The notes beneath the pieces were generated by a model, which saw only the letters and a list, made by a program, of their open reading frames with translations, did not search any database and had not been told where the DNA came from. DNA of 64,000 nt from Cellvibrio sp. UBA7661 (GTDB lineage: Bacteria; Pseudomonadota; Gammaproteobacteria; Pseudomonadales; Cellvibrionaceae). The stretch's first letter is position 1, and every line of letters begins with the position of its first letter. Below are positions 26,001-33,969 of the stretch, in pieces. The DNA lies in NCBI GenBank assembly GCA_002483365.1, contig DLHT01000019.1:50363-114362 (forward strand). The letters are read 5' to 3'. The translations under genes were made by a program, and so were the position numbers.

Positions 26001-26310
26001 GTTGATGTATGAGAAGAATGATTGGGCTGCCCGTGTAGCGTATAACTGGCGTTCCGAGTATATGATTACCGCGATCGATTGCTGTGTTGCTGTGCCTATT
26101 TGGACAGAAGCGACAGGTACAATGGATGGATCGGTGAAATATACTTTCAATGATAATGTTGAGGTTTCATTCCAGATTAGTAACATCCTGAATGAGCAAA
26201 CTGTATTGACTCAACAAGTTCAAGACTACGATAAAGGTGGTTTGAGATTGCCGAATGCGTGGCATGAAAACGATCGCCGTTACACACTTGGTCTGCGTTT
26301 GAAGTACTAA
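23035..26310 (+). CDS. TonB-dependent receptor, carbohydrate-type (TBDR 1)
   Basis: About 1091 residues. Outer-membrane active transporter: a signal peptide ending near APTFAQ (~30), a TonB-box-like EEMVVTGMRQAL, a plug domain (~60-190; VGEALQRVAGISVSRF, VVVRGLQQVRSEFNG, IEGGIAGTINLRTR) and a long 22-strand-type barrel ending in RRYTLGLRLKY with a terminal aromatic. It belongs to the Xanthomonas/Caulobacter-type TBDRs used for oligosaccharides; there is no N-terminal signalling (STN) domain. An AAAGGGG box ends 6 bases before ATG 23035. It is followed by three halogenase-like genes on the same strand, the same arrangement as the second cluster at 54.4 kb. The substrate is unknown. Confidence 0.93.
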   Translation: MVFNKNHKTEQQAIKFKKSMLAMCIMALSAPTFAQNDSAAPEREEVEEMVVTGMRQALSTAQDIKQNADTVVDSITAKDLGSFPDKSVGEALQRVAGISVSRFAAPSDTSHFSAEPAGVVVRGLQQVRSEFNGRDSFSANASRGLSWGDVSPELMSGVDTYKNQTAELIEGGIAGTINLRTRLPFDQEGDLKAVTLNYNYGDLSKEYTPEVSALYSTRWDTSAGEFGILGNIAMSQIETASQGVQLFRINRFRDTFGADAPSLTYIPDGVYFRDITYDRDRQGIALAAQWKDHDGKYEVAFQYNRSEYENSMEEYVVATDMGNASFGQSVFWEVEAGSDKIPLPADGSDPFTFDERGMFQTGVLTAQHGWWGGSNEESKQFATMASGLPLTNVCFAWNGCTDGPEPVNRGMGILSTTRASASKNMTQDFGVNVKWEPTDTLHAVFDVHYVDSTVDGYDISTDNKSFATAAVDLRGVPSLTLSAPPNQNLSSALWSDPNNYYLANIMDHYEASEGDEFAFKTAFKLDIDSGWVDSLKFGYRFADREQQIRNAGYNWNGVSNTWTSGASASWFNLDSGPNATTGFKGYPDVFRTKEFDAGVGTLATSGGNMEFVFADAKLLQDRKGWASLMSKDALGIPDGFNGWNPICSGKGDRSDEVDGTCFEPADMVDITEVSNAFYVQLHFGGDNLNLFGKPITGNVGVRYVETEVESSGGIKLPQFTEADLKDEPVVSENPAETPPVPYTLGHYLSAADKAYANGANILSSATTTHHNALPSLNIKYELNDEMLMRLAISRAMARPDIGNMRNYISISKTAPSISSATDPLWIKDASGNITGAEIVYTADAQNPYLKPIIADQIDLTFEYYFAAVGSFTATAFAKEFKDYIQFSRYNREITSNGITNTVEVRGPVNGEGAKISGLEFAFQRFFDFMPEPFDGFGVQANYTYLKNDGITNTGIKNDTSNPDAISGQAPDSVKVDRLEGLSDHTANFVLMYEKNDWAARVAYNWRSEYMITAIDCCVAVPIWTEATGTMDGSVKYTFNDNVEVSFQISNILNEQTVLTQQVQDYDKGGLRLPNAWHENDRRYTLGLRLKY

Positions 26311-26332
26311 GTTGTTTATATTGTTGTTGAAA

Positions 26333-26364
26333 AAAAACGCTGCTACCCTGTAGTGGCGTTTTTT
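26333..26364 (+). terminator. Intercistronic terminator-like hairpin, TBDR 1 / halogenase 1
   Basis: Stem AAAAACGC..GCGTTTTT with an inner CTAC/GTAG and a 3-base loop, followed by a T-run, in the 71 bases between the TBDR and the first halogenase. It should lower expression of the downstream genes relative to the receptor. Confidence 0.65.
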
Positions 26365-26381
26365 ATTTCTGGATTATAAAA

Positions 26382-27884
26382 ATGTTAAAAAAACTGGAAA
26401 TTGTTATCGTAGGTGGTGGTACCGCAGGTTGGATGTGTGCAGCTGCGCTGGCATCACTGGCCGGAGAAAAAGTGTGTAACATCACTCTCGTTGAATCCGA
26501 TGAGATTGGCAGTGTCGGTGTGGGTGAAGCAACTTTGCCACACATGAAATTTTTCAATGATCGTATCGGGATTGATGAAGCCGATATGATGAAGCAGACC
26601 CAGGCAACCATTAAACTCGGCATACAATTTGTCGATTGGGGATCACTGGGAAATTCCTATGTTCACCCTTTTGGTAGCCATGGTGCGCGCATTGACGGCG
26701 TAGAATTTCATCAACAATGGGCGAGAGTCCGGCATCTGGATGCAATAAAACCTATCGATGCCTATTCTTTTGCAATCCAAAGTGCGTTGCAGAATAAATT
26801 TCAATTTCCTGGCCAAGACCAACAGAATATTAATTCTACGTTTTCCTATGCCTATCATTTTGATGCAGGGCTTTATGCGAATTATTTGCGGCGCTTTGCA
26901 GAGCAAAAACATGTTAAGCGCGTTGAAGGAAAAATAACCCATATCACCAATCATCCTGATAGCGGCAACATAGCGTCAATCCTGTTGGAGTCAGGTGAAA
27001 AAATCAGTGGCGATTATTTTATTGATTGCTCCGGCTTCAGGTCGCTCTTGTTAGGTAAAAACCTACAGGCACAGTTTGAAGATTGGTCCAAGTGGTTGGT
27101 GTGCGATAAAGCCTTTGCGGTTGCAAGTAAAGTAACCGATGAGCTTCCTCCCTATACACAATCAAAAGCCAAAGCGGCGGGTTGGCAGTGGCGTATTCCT
27201 TTGCAGCATCGCACAGGGAATGGTTATGTGTTTTGCAGCGACTTTATTAGTGATGATGAAGCGGCAAACTCTTTATTGCAGGGTATCAATGGCGAGGCGT
27301 TGTCCGAACCGCGGTTGTTAAAATTTACTTCAGGGCGGTATAAAAAATCCTGGACCAAAAATTGTATTGCTGTTGGTTTGGCGAGTGGATTTTTGGAGCC
27401 TTTGGAATCCACCAGTATTTATTTAATTAAGGCCTCTATATTAAATTTTATAAAGTTGCTGCCTGGTGCAAATCCGCAGCAAGCGATATTGGATGAATAC
27501 AATCGTTTGATGGATATTGAATATGAGCGTATCCGTGATTTTCTGATATTGCATTATCACCTCAATCAGCGTGACGATTCAGAATTGTGGCGTTATTGCC
27601 GCGCAATGGAAGTGCCCGACAGTCTCAAAGAAAAAATACATCTATTCAAACATAGAGGTTATGTGGATTCTTATACCTACGGTTTATTTTCTGTGCCGAG
27701 CTGGGTGTCAGTTCTGGCGGGGCAAAACTTGGTACAAGAGGGAATGGATCCATTTGCATCAAAATTAAGCGTAGAGGCGGCAAGCCAAAAGCTGCAGGGT
27801 ATTTATCAGAATATCGCCAGCGCACTTGATGATACGCCGACACACAAAGCCTTTATCGCAAATTACTGTTCTGCCAGGCCCTGA
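26382..27884 (+). CDS. Flavin-dependent (tryptophan-halogenase family) halogenase 1
   Basis: 500 residues. Members use FADH2, O2 and halide to make HOX, which is delivered through a Lys to the substrate. Visible features: FAD loop GGGTAGWM at 11-18; GVGEAT; the family WQWRIPLQH (WxWxIP) motif; catalytic Lys at 78 (ATIKLGIQF), matching the Lys79 position of PrnA/RebH; and catalytic Glu at 342 in EPLEST. Cytoplasmic, no signal peptide. The family name implies tryptophan, but homologues encoded beside TBDRs have no settled natural substrate, so free tryptophan should not be assumed. It is second in the TBDR 1 operon. Confidence 0.88.
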   Translation: MLKKLEIVIVGGGTAGWMCAAALASLAGEKVCNITLVESDEIGSVGVGEATLPHMKFFNDRIGIDEADMMKQTQATIKLGIQFVDWGSLGNSYVHPFGSHGARIDGVEFHQQWARVRHLDAIKPIDAYSFAIQSALQNKFQFPGQDQQNINSTFSYAYHFDAGLYANYLRRFAEQKHVKRVEGKITHITNHPDSGNIASILLESGEKISGDYFIDCSGFRSLLLGKNLQAQFEDWSKWLVCDKAFAVASKVTDELPPYTQSKAKAAGWQWRIPLQHRTGNGYVFCSDFISDDEAANSLLQGINGEALSEPRLLKFTSGRYKKSWTKNCIAVGLASGFLEPLESTSIYLIKASILNFIKLLPGANPQQAILDEYNRLMDIEYERIRDFLILHYHLNQRDDSELWRYCRAMEVPDSLKEKIHLFKHRGYVDSYTYGLFSVPSWVSVLAGQNLVQEGMDPFASKLSVEAASQKLQGIYQNIASALDDTPTHKAFIANYCSARP

Positions 27885-27894
27885 GGTATCACGC

Positions 27895-29385
27895 ATGAGT
27901 AATGCTATTCAAAAAGTTGCAATCGTAGGGCGCGATGCAGATGCCTGGATTACTGCACTGTATTTGCAGCAGGCACTGGCGGGTGTCCAACCTGCGGTTG
28001 ATATTGTATTGATTGAATTGCCTGCAGAATTAACCCGGCAGGATTTTTTCTCGGTTATCCCTGTTTATAAAATTTTGCATAAAGTATTGGGCGCGAATGA
28101 GCGAAAACTATTAAAGGAATCCAAAGGGCATTATTGTTTTGCGCAGCGCTTCTCTAATTGGTGCGGTGGCGCTGCACCCTATATGCATGCCTATGACCGT
28201 TTTGGTTTTGATTTTAACAGTGTTGATTTCTATCAGTATTGGCTCAAAGCAAAAGCGAATGGGTTGCAAGTGCCCCTTGAGGATTTTTGCCTGGGTGCAG
28301 CGGCAGCCAAGCAGCAAAAATATGTAGAGCCAGAGCGTGCAGCAAAAATCTTTTCGCGTGCTTCCTGTGGCTACCATTTGAGTGCTGTGGAATACGTGCA
28401 GGCTATTGCAAAAGGCGCAATAGCCAAAGGCTTGAAGCGCATACCTGCGCAGATTGCCCATGTGAATACCGAGGGTGAAAAAATAACATCTGTTGTGCTG
28501 GCAGACGGACAAACAATAACAGCCGATCTGTTTATTGATGTCTCAGGCACAGAAGCTGTTTTAATGAAAGCAGTAGAAAAAAATAATATTGAGCGATGGT
28601 CAGATTGGTTGCCTGTCGATCACATCATGGTCGCATCAGCACCGGTATTAAATTCACTGCCCTCATTTAGCCAGATATCAGCGTTTAAACATGGCTGGTT
28701 TGGAATCTATCCACTGTTGGACAGAACAGCAATTAACTTTGCCTATTCATCCAAAGAAGTGACCCCGGCTGCGCTTGCGGATCTTGCCAGCGTGTATACC
28801 GGCATGCCAATTATCGATGTAACGGATGTGCCTTTTTCCGCCGGTGCACGCAAAAAATCATGGGCTGGCAATTGCATAGCCCTAGGCGCTACTGCGGTGA
28901 GTTTGGAGCCGCTAGATGCCGTGCAGCTTCATCCTTTGCATATTGGTTTGTCTTTGCTGCATGAATTGTTTCCGAACAATAGTAGTGCCATGCCGGAAGC
29001 GAATGTGTATAACCAGAAGTTTTTTTCGTTTATGGAAAATGTCCGCGATTTCCAAATTGCGCATTACCATTTGAATAAACGCTATGACGAACCGCTGTGG
29101 GATTATGTTCGTCATATGGCGATTCCGGATTCCTTAAAACACAAAATTGATTTATTTGCGGCTCGCGGTGTGGTTTCCCTGAATGAAAACGAAACGTTTC
29201 TACAGGAAAACTGGACTTCATTATTTGTCGGGCAAAAATTGGAAACCACAACCTACGATCCATTGGTAGATGTATTGCCGGAACAAGAGTTGATTGAATA
29301 TTTCCAAAAATTACTCTCGAATATCAAAAATGAAATACAACATATGCCCAGTATGCAGGCTTATGTTGAGATGAATTTAATGTGA
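27895..29385 (+). CDS. Degenerate halogenase-like protein lacking catalytic residues
   Basis: 496 residues, full length and in frame. It follows its neighbours along the whole halogenase fold (start AIQKVAIVGRDADAWITALYLQ; later AHYHLNKRYDEPLWDYVRHMAIPDSLKHKIDLF; read by segment), but key positions are changed. The FAD loop GGGTAGW reads GRDADAW; the catalytic Lys position is Cys81 (HYCFAQRF); the catalytic Glu of EPLEST reads Asp341 in EPLDAV; and WxWxIP reads WFGIYP. It therefore cannot work as a normal FAD halogenase and is better seen as a pseudoenzyme or partner subunit. ATG 27895 lies 10 bases after the halogenase 1 stop, with a TGAGGT box. The frame, length and absence of stops argue against a decaying pseudogene. 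Confidence 0.85.
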   Translation: MSNAIQKVAIVGRDADAWITALYLQQALAGVQPAVDIVLIELPAELTRQDFFSVIPVYKILHKVLGANERKLLKESKGHYCFAQRFSNWCGGAAPYMHAYDRFGFDFNSVDFYQYWLKAKANGLQVPLEDFCLGAAAAKQQKYVEPERAAKIFSRASCGYHLSAVEYVQAIAKGAIAKGLKRIPAQIAHVNTEGEKITSVVLADGQTITADLFIDVSGTEAVLMKAVEKNNIERWSDWLPVDHIMVASAPVLNSLPSFSQISAFKHGWFGIYPLLDRTAINFAYSSKEVTPAALADLASVYTGMPIIDVTDVPFSAGARKKSWAGNCIALGATAVSLEPLDAVQLHPLHIGLSLLHELFPNNSSAMPEANVYNQKFFSFMENVRDFQIAHYHLNKRYDEPLWDYVRHMAIPDSLKHKIDLFAARGVVSLNENETFLQENWTSLFVGQKLETTTYDPLVDVLPEQELIEYFQKLLSNIKNEIQHMPSMQAYVEMNLM

Positions 29386-29396
29386 GTATTAAAACG

Positions 29397-30917
29397 ATGA
29401 ATAAAAATAAGATCAGAAATATTGTGATTGTGGGAGGTGGAACCTCGGGGTGGATGGTCGCTTCTGTTTTTGCCAAAGTGTTGGGGTGCAATAATTACAC
29501 GATAACGCTGGTCGAGTCAGAGCAGATTGGTACAGTCGGGGTAGGTGAAGCGACTATCCCAATGATTAATTTGTTTAACGGCATTCTCGGCCTTAATGAA
29601 GATGAATTTGTACGCGAAACCAATGCGACTTTTAAATTAGGGATCGAATTTGTCAATTGGGGAAAAATAGGCAAAACCTATTTTCATCCGTTTGGTTCAT
29701 TGGGTGTGGACATGGAGGGTATTAGCTTTAATCATTTTTGGATGCGCTGGAAAAACAGCGGCGGCGGTTTGGATTACTCAAGGTTCAGTATTGAAACCGA
29801 AGCGGCACGCGCCAACAAATTTATCCGCACCAATTCAGAAACTGGCCCAGCGTACATGCCCAAAATTAATTACGCATTCCAGTTCGATGCAAGCCTCTAC
29901 GCAAATTATTTGCGCCGCTATTCCGAATTGAGAGGGGTCAAGCGCACGGAAGGCAAAATTACCCAAGTAAAACAGCATGCCGATTCCGGATACATAGAGT
30001 CAGTCATACTGGAAAACGGAACGGTGATCGAAGGGGATTTTTTTATTGATTGCTCCGGTTTTAGAGGCTTGCTGATCGAACAAACCTTGAAAGCCGGTTA
30101 TGAAGATTGGAGCCAATGGTTGCCGGTTAATAAAGCGGTGGCCGTTCCTTGTGAAAGCGCCGGGCCTTTGTTGCCTTTTACGCGCTCGACTGCGCAGGAA
30201 TTTGGTTGGCAGTGGCGAATTCCATTGCAGCACCGCACCGGTAATGGTTATGTATTTTGCGATAAATTTTTAAGTGTCGATGAAGCGACTGAAACACTGT
30301 TATCGCGCTTGGATGGCAAGGCTACCGCATCCCCCAAAGTGTTGAGTTTTGTCACCGGCGTACGCAAAAAATGCTGGATTAAAAATTGTGTCGCGGTTGG
30401 CCTTGCCAGCGGATTTTTAGAGCCCTTGGAATCCACCAGCATCCATTTGGTTCAGGTTGTGATTGCAAAGTTGCTGACCATGTTCCCCAAGGACAATATC
30501 AGCGATTTTGTTGTCGATCGATTTAACCGCGAAATGTTGCATGAATATACTGACATCAAAGATTTTTTAATCGCGCATTACAAAGTGTCTGAACGGGAAG
30601 ATACCGAATTCTGGCGCTACGTGAAGCATATGGATATTCCGGCAACGCTGCAGGAAAAACTGGATACCTTCCGCACCCGTGGCGATGTGATGGTTAAATT
30701 GGATGAATTATTCAAGGAGCAAAGTTGGTTCAGTGTGCTGGTGGGGCAGGGGTTATATCCGGAGTCATATCACCCGATTGCCGATGTGGTATCGGATGAT
30801 GACTTGCGCGTCCGGCTTACCCAAATCCGCACCGGCATCCAGAATCGCTTGAACATGATGCCGACACATGAGCATTTTATTAGCGAGAATTGCCGGTCTG
30901 CAAAAAGCGTGTATTGA
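29397..30917 (+). CDS. Flavin-dependent (tryptophan-halogenase family) halogenase 2
   Basis: 506 residues. FAD loop GGGTSGWM at 13-20, GVGEAT, WQWRIPLQH, catalytic Lys80 (ATFKLGIEFVNW) and Glu345 (EPLEST) are all intact, so it is predicted to be active. An in-frame GTG at 29382 overlaps the stop of the degenerate paralogue by three bases and is an alternative start; ATG 29397 matches the length of other family N-termini. It is the last gene of the TBDR 1 operon; a REP-like palindrome and a bidirectional terminator follow. Substrate unknown. Confidence 0.88.
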   Translation: MNKNKIRNIVIVGGGTSGWMVASVFAKVLGCNNYTITLVESEQIGTVGVGEATIPMINLFNGILGLNEDEFVRETNATFKLGIEFVNWGKIGKTYFHPFGSLGVDMEGISFNHFWMRWKNSGGGLDYSRFSIETEAARANKFIRTNSETGPAYMPKINYAFQFDASLYANYLRRYSELRGVKRTEGKITQVKQHADSGYIESVILENGTVIEGDFFIDCSGFRGLLIEQTLKAGYEDWSQWLPVNKAVAVPCESAGPLLPFTRSTAQEFGWQWRIPLQHRTGNGYVFCDKFLSVDEATETLLSRLDGKATASPKVLSFVTGVRKKCWIKNCVAVGLASGFLEPLESTSIHLVQVVIAKLLTMFPKDNISDFVVDRFNREMLHEYTDIKDFLIAHYKVSEREDTEFWRYVKHMDIPATLQEKLDTFRTRGDVMVKLDELFKEQSWFSVLVGQGLYPESYHPIADVVSDDDLRVRLTQIRTGIQNRLNMMPTHEHFISENCRSAKSVY

Positions 30918-30926
30918 AATTGAAAC

Positions 30927-30954
30927 CTATGGATTCCCGCGAGCGGGAATGACG
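30927..30954 (+). repeat. REP-like palindrome, copy 1
   Basis: An imperfect palindrome with core ATTCCCGC-GA-GCGGGAAT, flanked by CTATGG and GACG, 9 bases after the halogenase 2 stop. It matches copies at 41269, 41313 and 60749. Confidence 0.75.
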
Positions 30955-31005
30955 TTCTGGCTACTCGTTCTGGTTAATAGTTTTGGTTACTAAAGAGTAT
31001 CTGCA

Positions 31006-31044
31006 TAAAAAAATAAACCCGGCATAAGCCGGGTTTATTTTTTT
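31006..31044. terminator. Bidirectional terminator between convergent genes
   Basis: 13-bp stem AAATAAACCCGGC / GCCGGGTTTATTT with a 4-base loop, flanked by A-run and T-run, so it can act for both the halogenase operon and the convergent PEP-CTERM gene. Confidence 0.9.
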
Positions 31045-31062
31045 AAAAACACTTAACGTTGA

Positions 31063-31701
31063 TTAAGGTTTCATGCGACGCGCAGCAAACAAGCCTGCCA
31101 AGCCCATCAGCATCAGCACGAAGGCTGATGATTCGGGTACTGTTTTGACGTTGAGACCGATAATCAAGTCATCGTGGTTATCGTCATCGTTGTAGCCACC
31201 TGTGTCATCAAAGAACAGGATGGCATCGTACTTAATACCTTTAAAGGTTGTGTCCAACGCAATCGCGAACGATACCCAGTGGTCTCCGTCATTGTTGCTG
31301 CCATTTGCAACGCTGGGCGGAAGTACTGCGCCACCAGTGGTGAACGTGAACGGGATAAGTGCACCCGCAGCGAAGTATTGGCTATACGAGAATGAACCGC
31401 CACCACCGGTGGTGATGAGGTTGGTCAGTGCGCCCGAAGTGAACTTATTGTTCCAGCCCGCTTCTTTGCCCAGGAATACAAATTCAAGATCCAGCACTGC
31501 ATCCTGGTTTGCCTTGAGGTTTCCGCCAATGTTGTACATTTGGCCGGAAGGTAAGGCTGCCATTGATTTGCCGAATTTGAAGTCATTACTGTTTGCGACT
31601 ACCTGGTCAGCATAAGGGCTGTCGATGTAAAGCAGTCCCGCGTGTGCGGCAAGCGAGCTCAGTGAAATGAGCACCGCAGCGGCGATTTTGATGAGTTTCA
31701 T
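31063..31701 (-). CDS. PEP-CTERM domain secreted protein
   Basis: 212 residues. A signal peptide (~1-21, ending LAAHA), a Gly/Asp-rich beta-type body containing an acidic run (GGYNDDDNHDD), and a C-terminal sorting signal: VPESSAF, a hydrophobic helix LMLMGLAGLFAA, and a basic RRMKP tail. This is the PEP-CTERM arrangement (here PES for PEP) processed by an exosortase during export to the surface. No exosortase is in the window. An AAAGGA box lies 8 bases before the ATG. The role of the body is unknown; such proteins often accompany exopolysaccharide. Confidence 0.85.
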   Translation of the reverse strand: MKLIKIAAAVLISLSSLAAHAGLLYIDSPYADQVVANSNDFKFGKSMAALPSGQMYNIGGNLKANQDAVLDLEFVFLGKEAGWNNKFTSGALTNLITTGGGGSFSYSQYFAAGALIPFTFTTGGAVLPPSVANGSNNDGDHWVSFAIALDTTFKGIKYDAILFFDDTGGYNDDDNHDDLIIGLNVKTVPESSAFVLMLMGLAGLFAARRMKP

Positions 31702-31890
31702 CTGAATTTTCCTTTGTCCATTAACTACATGAGTGAGTAAAAATGATCTATGCAGTGATAAACGGGAGCATTATGTGTGCCAGTTCACAAATTTTCTTGT
31801 GAAACAATAGGTTATATTTTGCTCAAAAGGATGATTGAGATGACAGTTGTAAAGCTACCCGACTGGATATGGCGTTACAGCAGGCGTTTT

Positions 31891-31914
31891 GCTCCCTGTC
31901 GGGGCACAGGGAGC
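31891..31914. other. Hairpin downstream of the BtuB-like gene
   Basis: 9-bp stem GCTCCCTGT / ACAGGGAGC with a 6-base loop, 13 bases beyond the BtuB-like stop. No T-run follows on the minus strand, so it may be an mRNA-end stabiliser rather than an intrinsic terminator. Confidence 0.45.
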
Positions 31915-31926
31915 ATGGGGCGTGGA

Positions 31927-33789
31927 TTAAAAGGTAATGGTTACACCCAGTTTGGCGCTCTGGTCTGCAGCAGGGAAGCCTATGTCGGTGTAGTAATTTT
32001 CATCGGTCAGGTTATCCAGACTCAAATTAAAACGGACATTGGTATTCATCTGCCAATTCGCACTGGCATCCAGGCGGTCGTAAGCTCCCAACACTTGTTC
32101 AACGGTGCTCCCTGTATAAAGGCTCGCCGCAAAACGCTCATCGACGCGCAAATAATTCAGGTTAAATTGCCAATCATCATTCAGTGAATAATGTGCTGAT
32201 GCACCGTAGGTAGTTTGTGGGCGGCCGAGCAAATGGTTGTCCGACGACATCATATCGATATCGGTGTAGCTGGCATGGGCGCGCAATTTCAAATTGCTTT
32301 GTACTTGCCAGGTAACTTCCGACTCGACACCACTGGTTTCAACACGCGAGCGATTGACGTTGCGGAATGCTTCGGCATCAAAGTCGATCAGGTTGCGGTA
32401 GTTATGCTCGAAGTAACTGATGCGCGATGAAAATTCGCTACCTGAAAATTCAATTCCGACATCGCCTGATTTAACGGTCTCGGGTACCAGGTCTTGATTG
32501 CCGGTCATCGGGTGGCCCAATGCAAAAAAGCTCGGCAATTTGAAACCTTCGCCCCAGTTGGCGAACAGCGAAACCTGGTCATTCAATTGATAGCGTGTGC
32601 CGATTTGCGCAGTGTCTTCTGCCGAGTAATTGCTCGGGTCGTCATGGCGCACACTTGTTTGTATTAACCATTCTTTCGTCACGTAAGCATTTGCATTGAT
32701 AAAGGCGCTGTTAATTTCACGGGTGAGGCTGAAATCCAGGGGGAATACATCGCGCGACACCGCATAACCCAAATTGGTGCCTTGTTCGCGTTTGTGTTCT
32801 ACACCGACGTTAAACCACAGCGTATTTTTATCGCCCAGTGTGTTAATCCAGCTTGCATTAGTGCGATCAAAATCAATCACCGAACCATTGGGCGGCAATT
32901 CATAATAAGGTGCAATACCGGGTGAATCGATGGTCTCTTCGCGTTGATACCAACTGGTTTGCACGCGCGATTGCCACATGTCATTCACTTGCATGGTCCA
33001 ACCCAAGCCCGCGTTTTGGTCGGTGTATTCGCTGTGGTCAAGGCTGCGGTCTACTGCGAATTCAGGGCCGCCACTTTGCTCGGGGAAGCTGGTGCGCTCG
33101 CCATCAAAATAACGGTAATTAAAATTCACGGTGTGATTGTCTTGCTGCCAGTTTAAACGGCTGGTGAATTCGGTATTTTTTGCGGTGCTACCGGGAACGG
33201 GTTCACCGGCATCTTTGGATTGCACCGCGAAGGCGTAACCCAGATTATTAAATTTACCCGAGGTACTCATGCCGACACTGCCGTAGTCGTCACTACCTAC
33301 TGTGCCATTGAACTGGGTGGTGGATTTGCTCGGTGCCTGGGTGATGATGTGGATAACACCGGCCAATGCATCGGAACCGTAAACAGCCGATTGTGCACCG
33401 CGAATAATTTCAATGCGCTCAATCGATTCGATATTAATGCTATTCAAATCAAATGCACCGCCGCGGGTATTGGTTGGGTCATTTAATTGCACGCCATCCA
33501 ATAACACCAACGTATGGTTTGCTTCTGCACCGCGCAGCGCGATGGATGTCACTCCGCCCGGACCACCTTGTTCTTCAACCCACAGGCTGGGAATTTGGCG
33601 CAGGGCATCAATCACATTGTTGCTGCTCAATTGCAGCAACTCTTGTTTATTGATCACCGATACCGATGAGGACAATTGTTCGTTAGTAACAGGGTTATAA
33701 CTACCGGTGACGATTAATTCTTCTGTTGCGGAAAAACCAGGAGCGGCAACGATAGCGAGGAACAGCGGAGTAAAGCGGAAGTTTTTCAT
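31927..33789 (-). CDS. BtuB-like TonB-dependent receptor
   Basis: About 620 residues. A signal peptide (ending GFSA), the TonB-box region EELIVTGSYN, a plug (~30-150) with NVIDALRQIPSLWVEE, TSIALRGAEANHTLVLLDGVQ and IEIIRGAQSAVYGSDALAGVIHI (read by segment), and a 22-strand-type barrel ending KLGVTITF. This short form matches BtuB, the cobalamin receptor, more than siderophore or sugar receptors, but I see no cobalamin riboswitch upstream and no B12 genes nearby, so the substrate is unproven. ATG 33789 is chosen to give a proper signal peptide with an AAGG upstream. Confidence 0.85.
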   Translation of the reverse strand: MKNFRFTPLFLAIVAAPGFSATEELIVTGSYNPVTNEQLSSSVSVINKQELLQLSSNNVIDALRQIPSLWVEEQGGPGGVTSIALRGAEANHTLVLLDGVQLNDPTNTRGGAFDLNSINIESIERIEIIRGAQSAVYGSDALAGVIHIITQAPSKSTTQFNGTVGSDDYGSVGMSTSGKFNNLGYAFAVQSKDAGEPVPGSTAKNTEFTSRLNWQQDNHTVNFNYRYFDGERTSFPEQSGGPEFAVDRSLDHSEYTDQNAGLGWTMQVNDMWQSRVQTSWYQREETIDSPGIAPYYELPPNGSVIDFDRTNASWINTLGDKNTLWFNVGVEHKREQGTNLGYAVSRDVFPLDFSLTREINSAFINANAYVTKEWLIQTSVRHDDPSNYSAEDTAQIGTRYQLNDQVSLFANWGEGFKLPSFFALGHPMTGNQDLVPETVKSGDVGIEFSGSEFSSRISYFEHNYRNLIDFDAEAFRNVNRSRVETSGVESEVTWQVQSNLKLRAHASYTDIDMMSSDNHLLGRPQTTYGASAHYSLNDDWQFNLNYLRVDERFAASLYTGSTVEQVLGAYDRLDASANWQMNTNVRFNLSLDNLTDENYYTDIGFPAADQSAKLGVTITF

Positions 33790-33890
33790 TGAAGACCTTA
33801 AACGTGATTTACAAAATTTACTGTTGTACAAGAGAAGTGGACTCTGTCATTCACTCCGGAGCGCGCCTACGATAAATTGTGGGCGTTTCG

Positions 33891-33912
33891 TGCGCAGCAT
33901 TCATGCTGCGCA
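33891..33912. other. Hairpin in the leader of the BtuB-like gene
   Basis: 10-bp perfect stem TGCGCAGCAT / ATGCTGCGCA with a 2-base loop, about 100 bases before the BtuB-like start and 58 bases beyond the stop of the upstream gene. It has no T-tail. Possible RNA-end or regulatory structure; function unknown. Confidence 0.35.
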
Positions 33913-33969
33913 CGGTTCCAGAGTAAATGCCGGGTTCCATTTTTATCTCACCTGGAAAGATTTTTAATT

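Noticed and set aside
26382..30917. Halogenase genes as a secondary-metabolite (pyrrolnitrin or rebeccamycin-like) cluster
   Set aside because: No biosynthetic partners such as indole oxidases, NRPS or PKS are present; the context is receptor-linked.
33790..33969. Possible cobalamin riboswitch before the BtuB-like gene
   Set aside because: I looked for the conserved B12-box segments and found none; only a simple hairpin is present.
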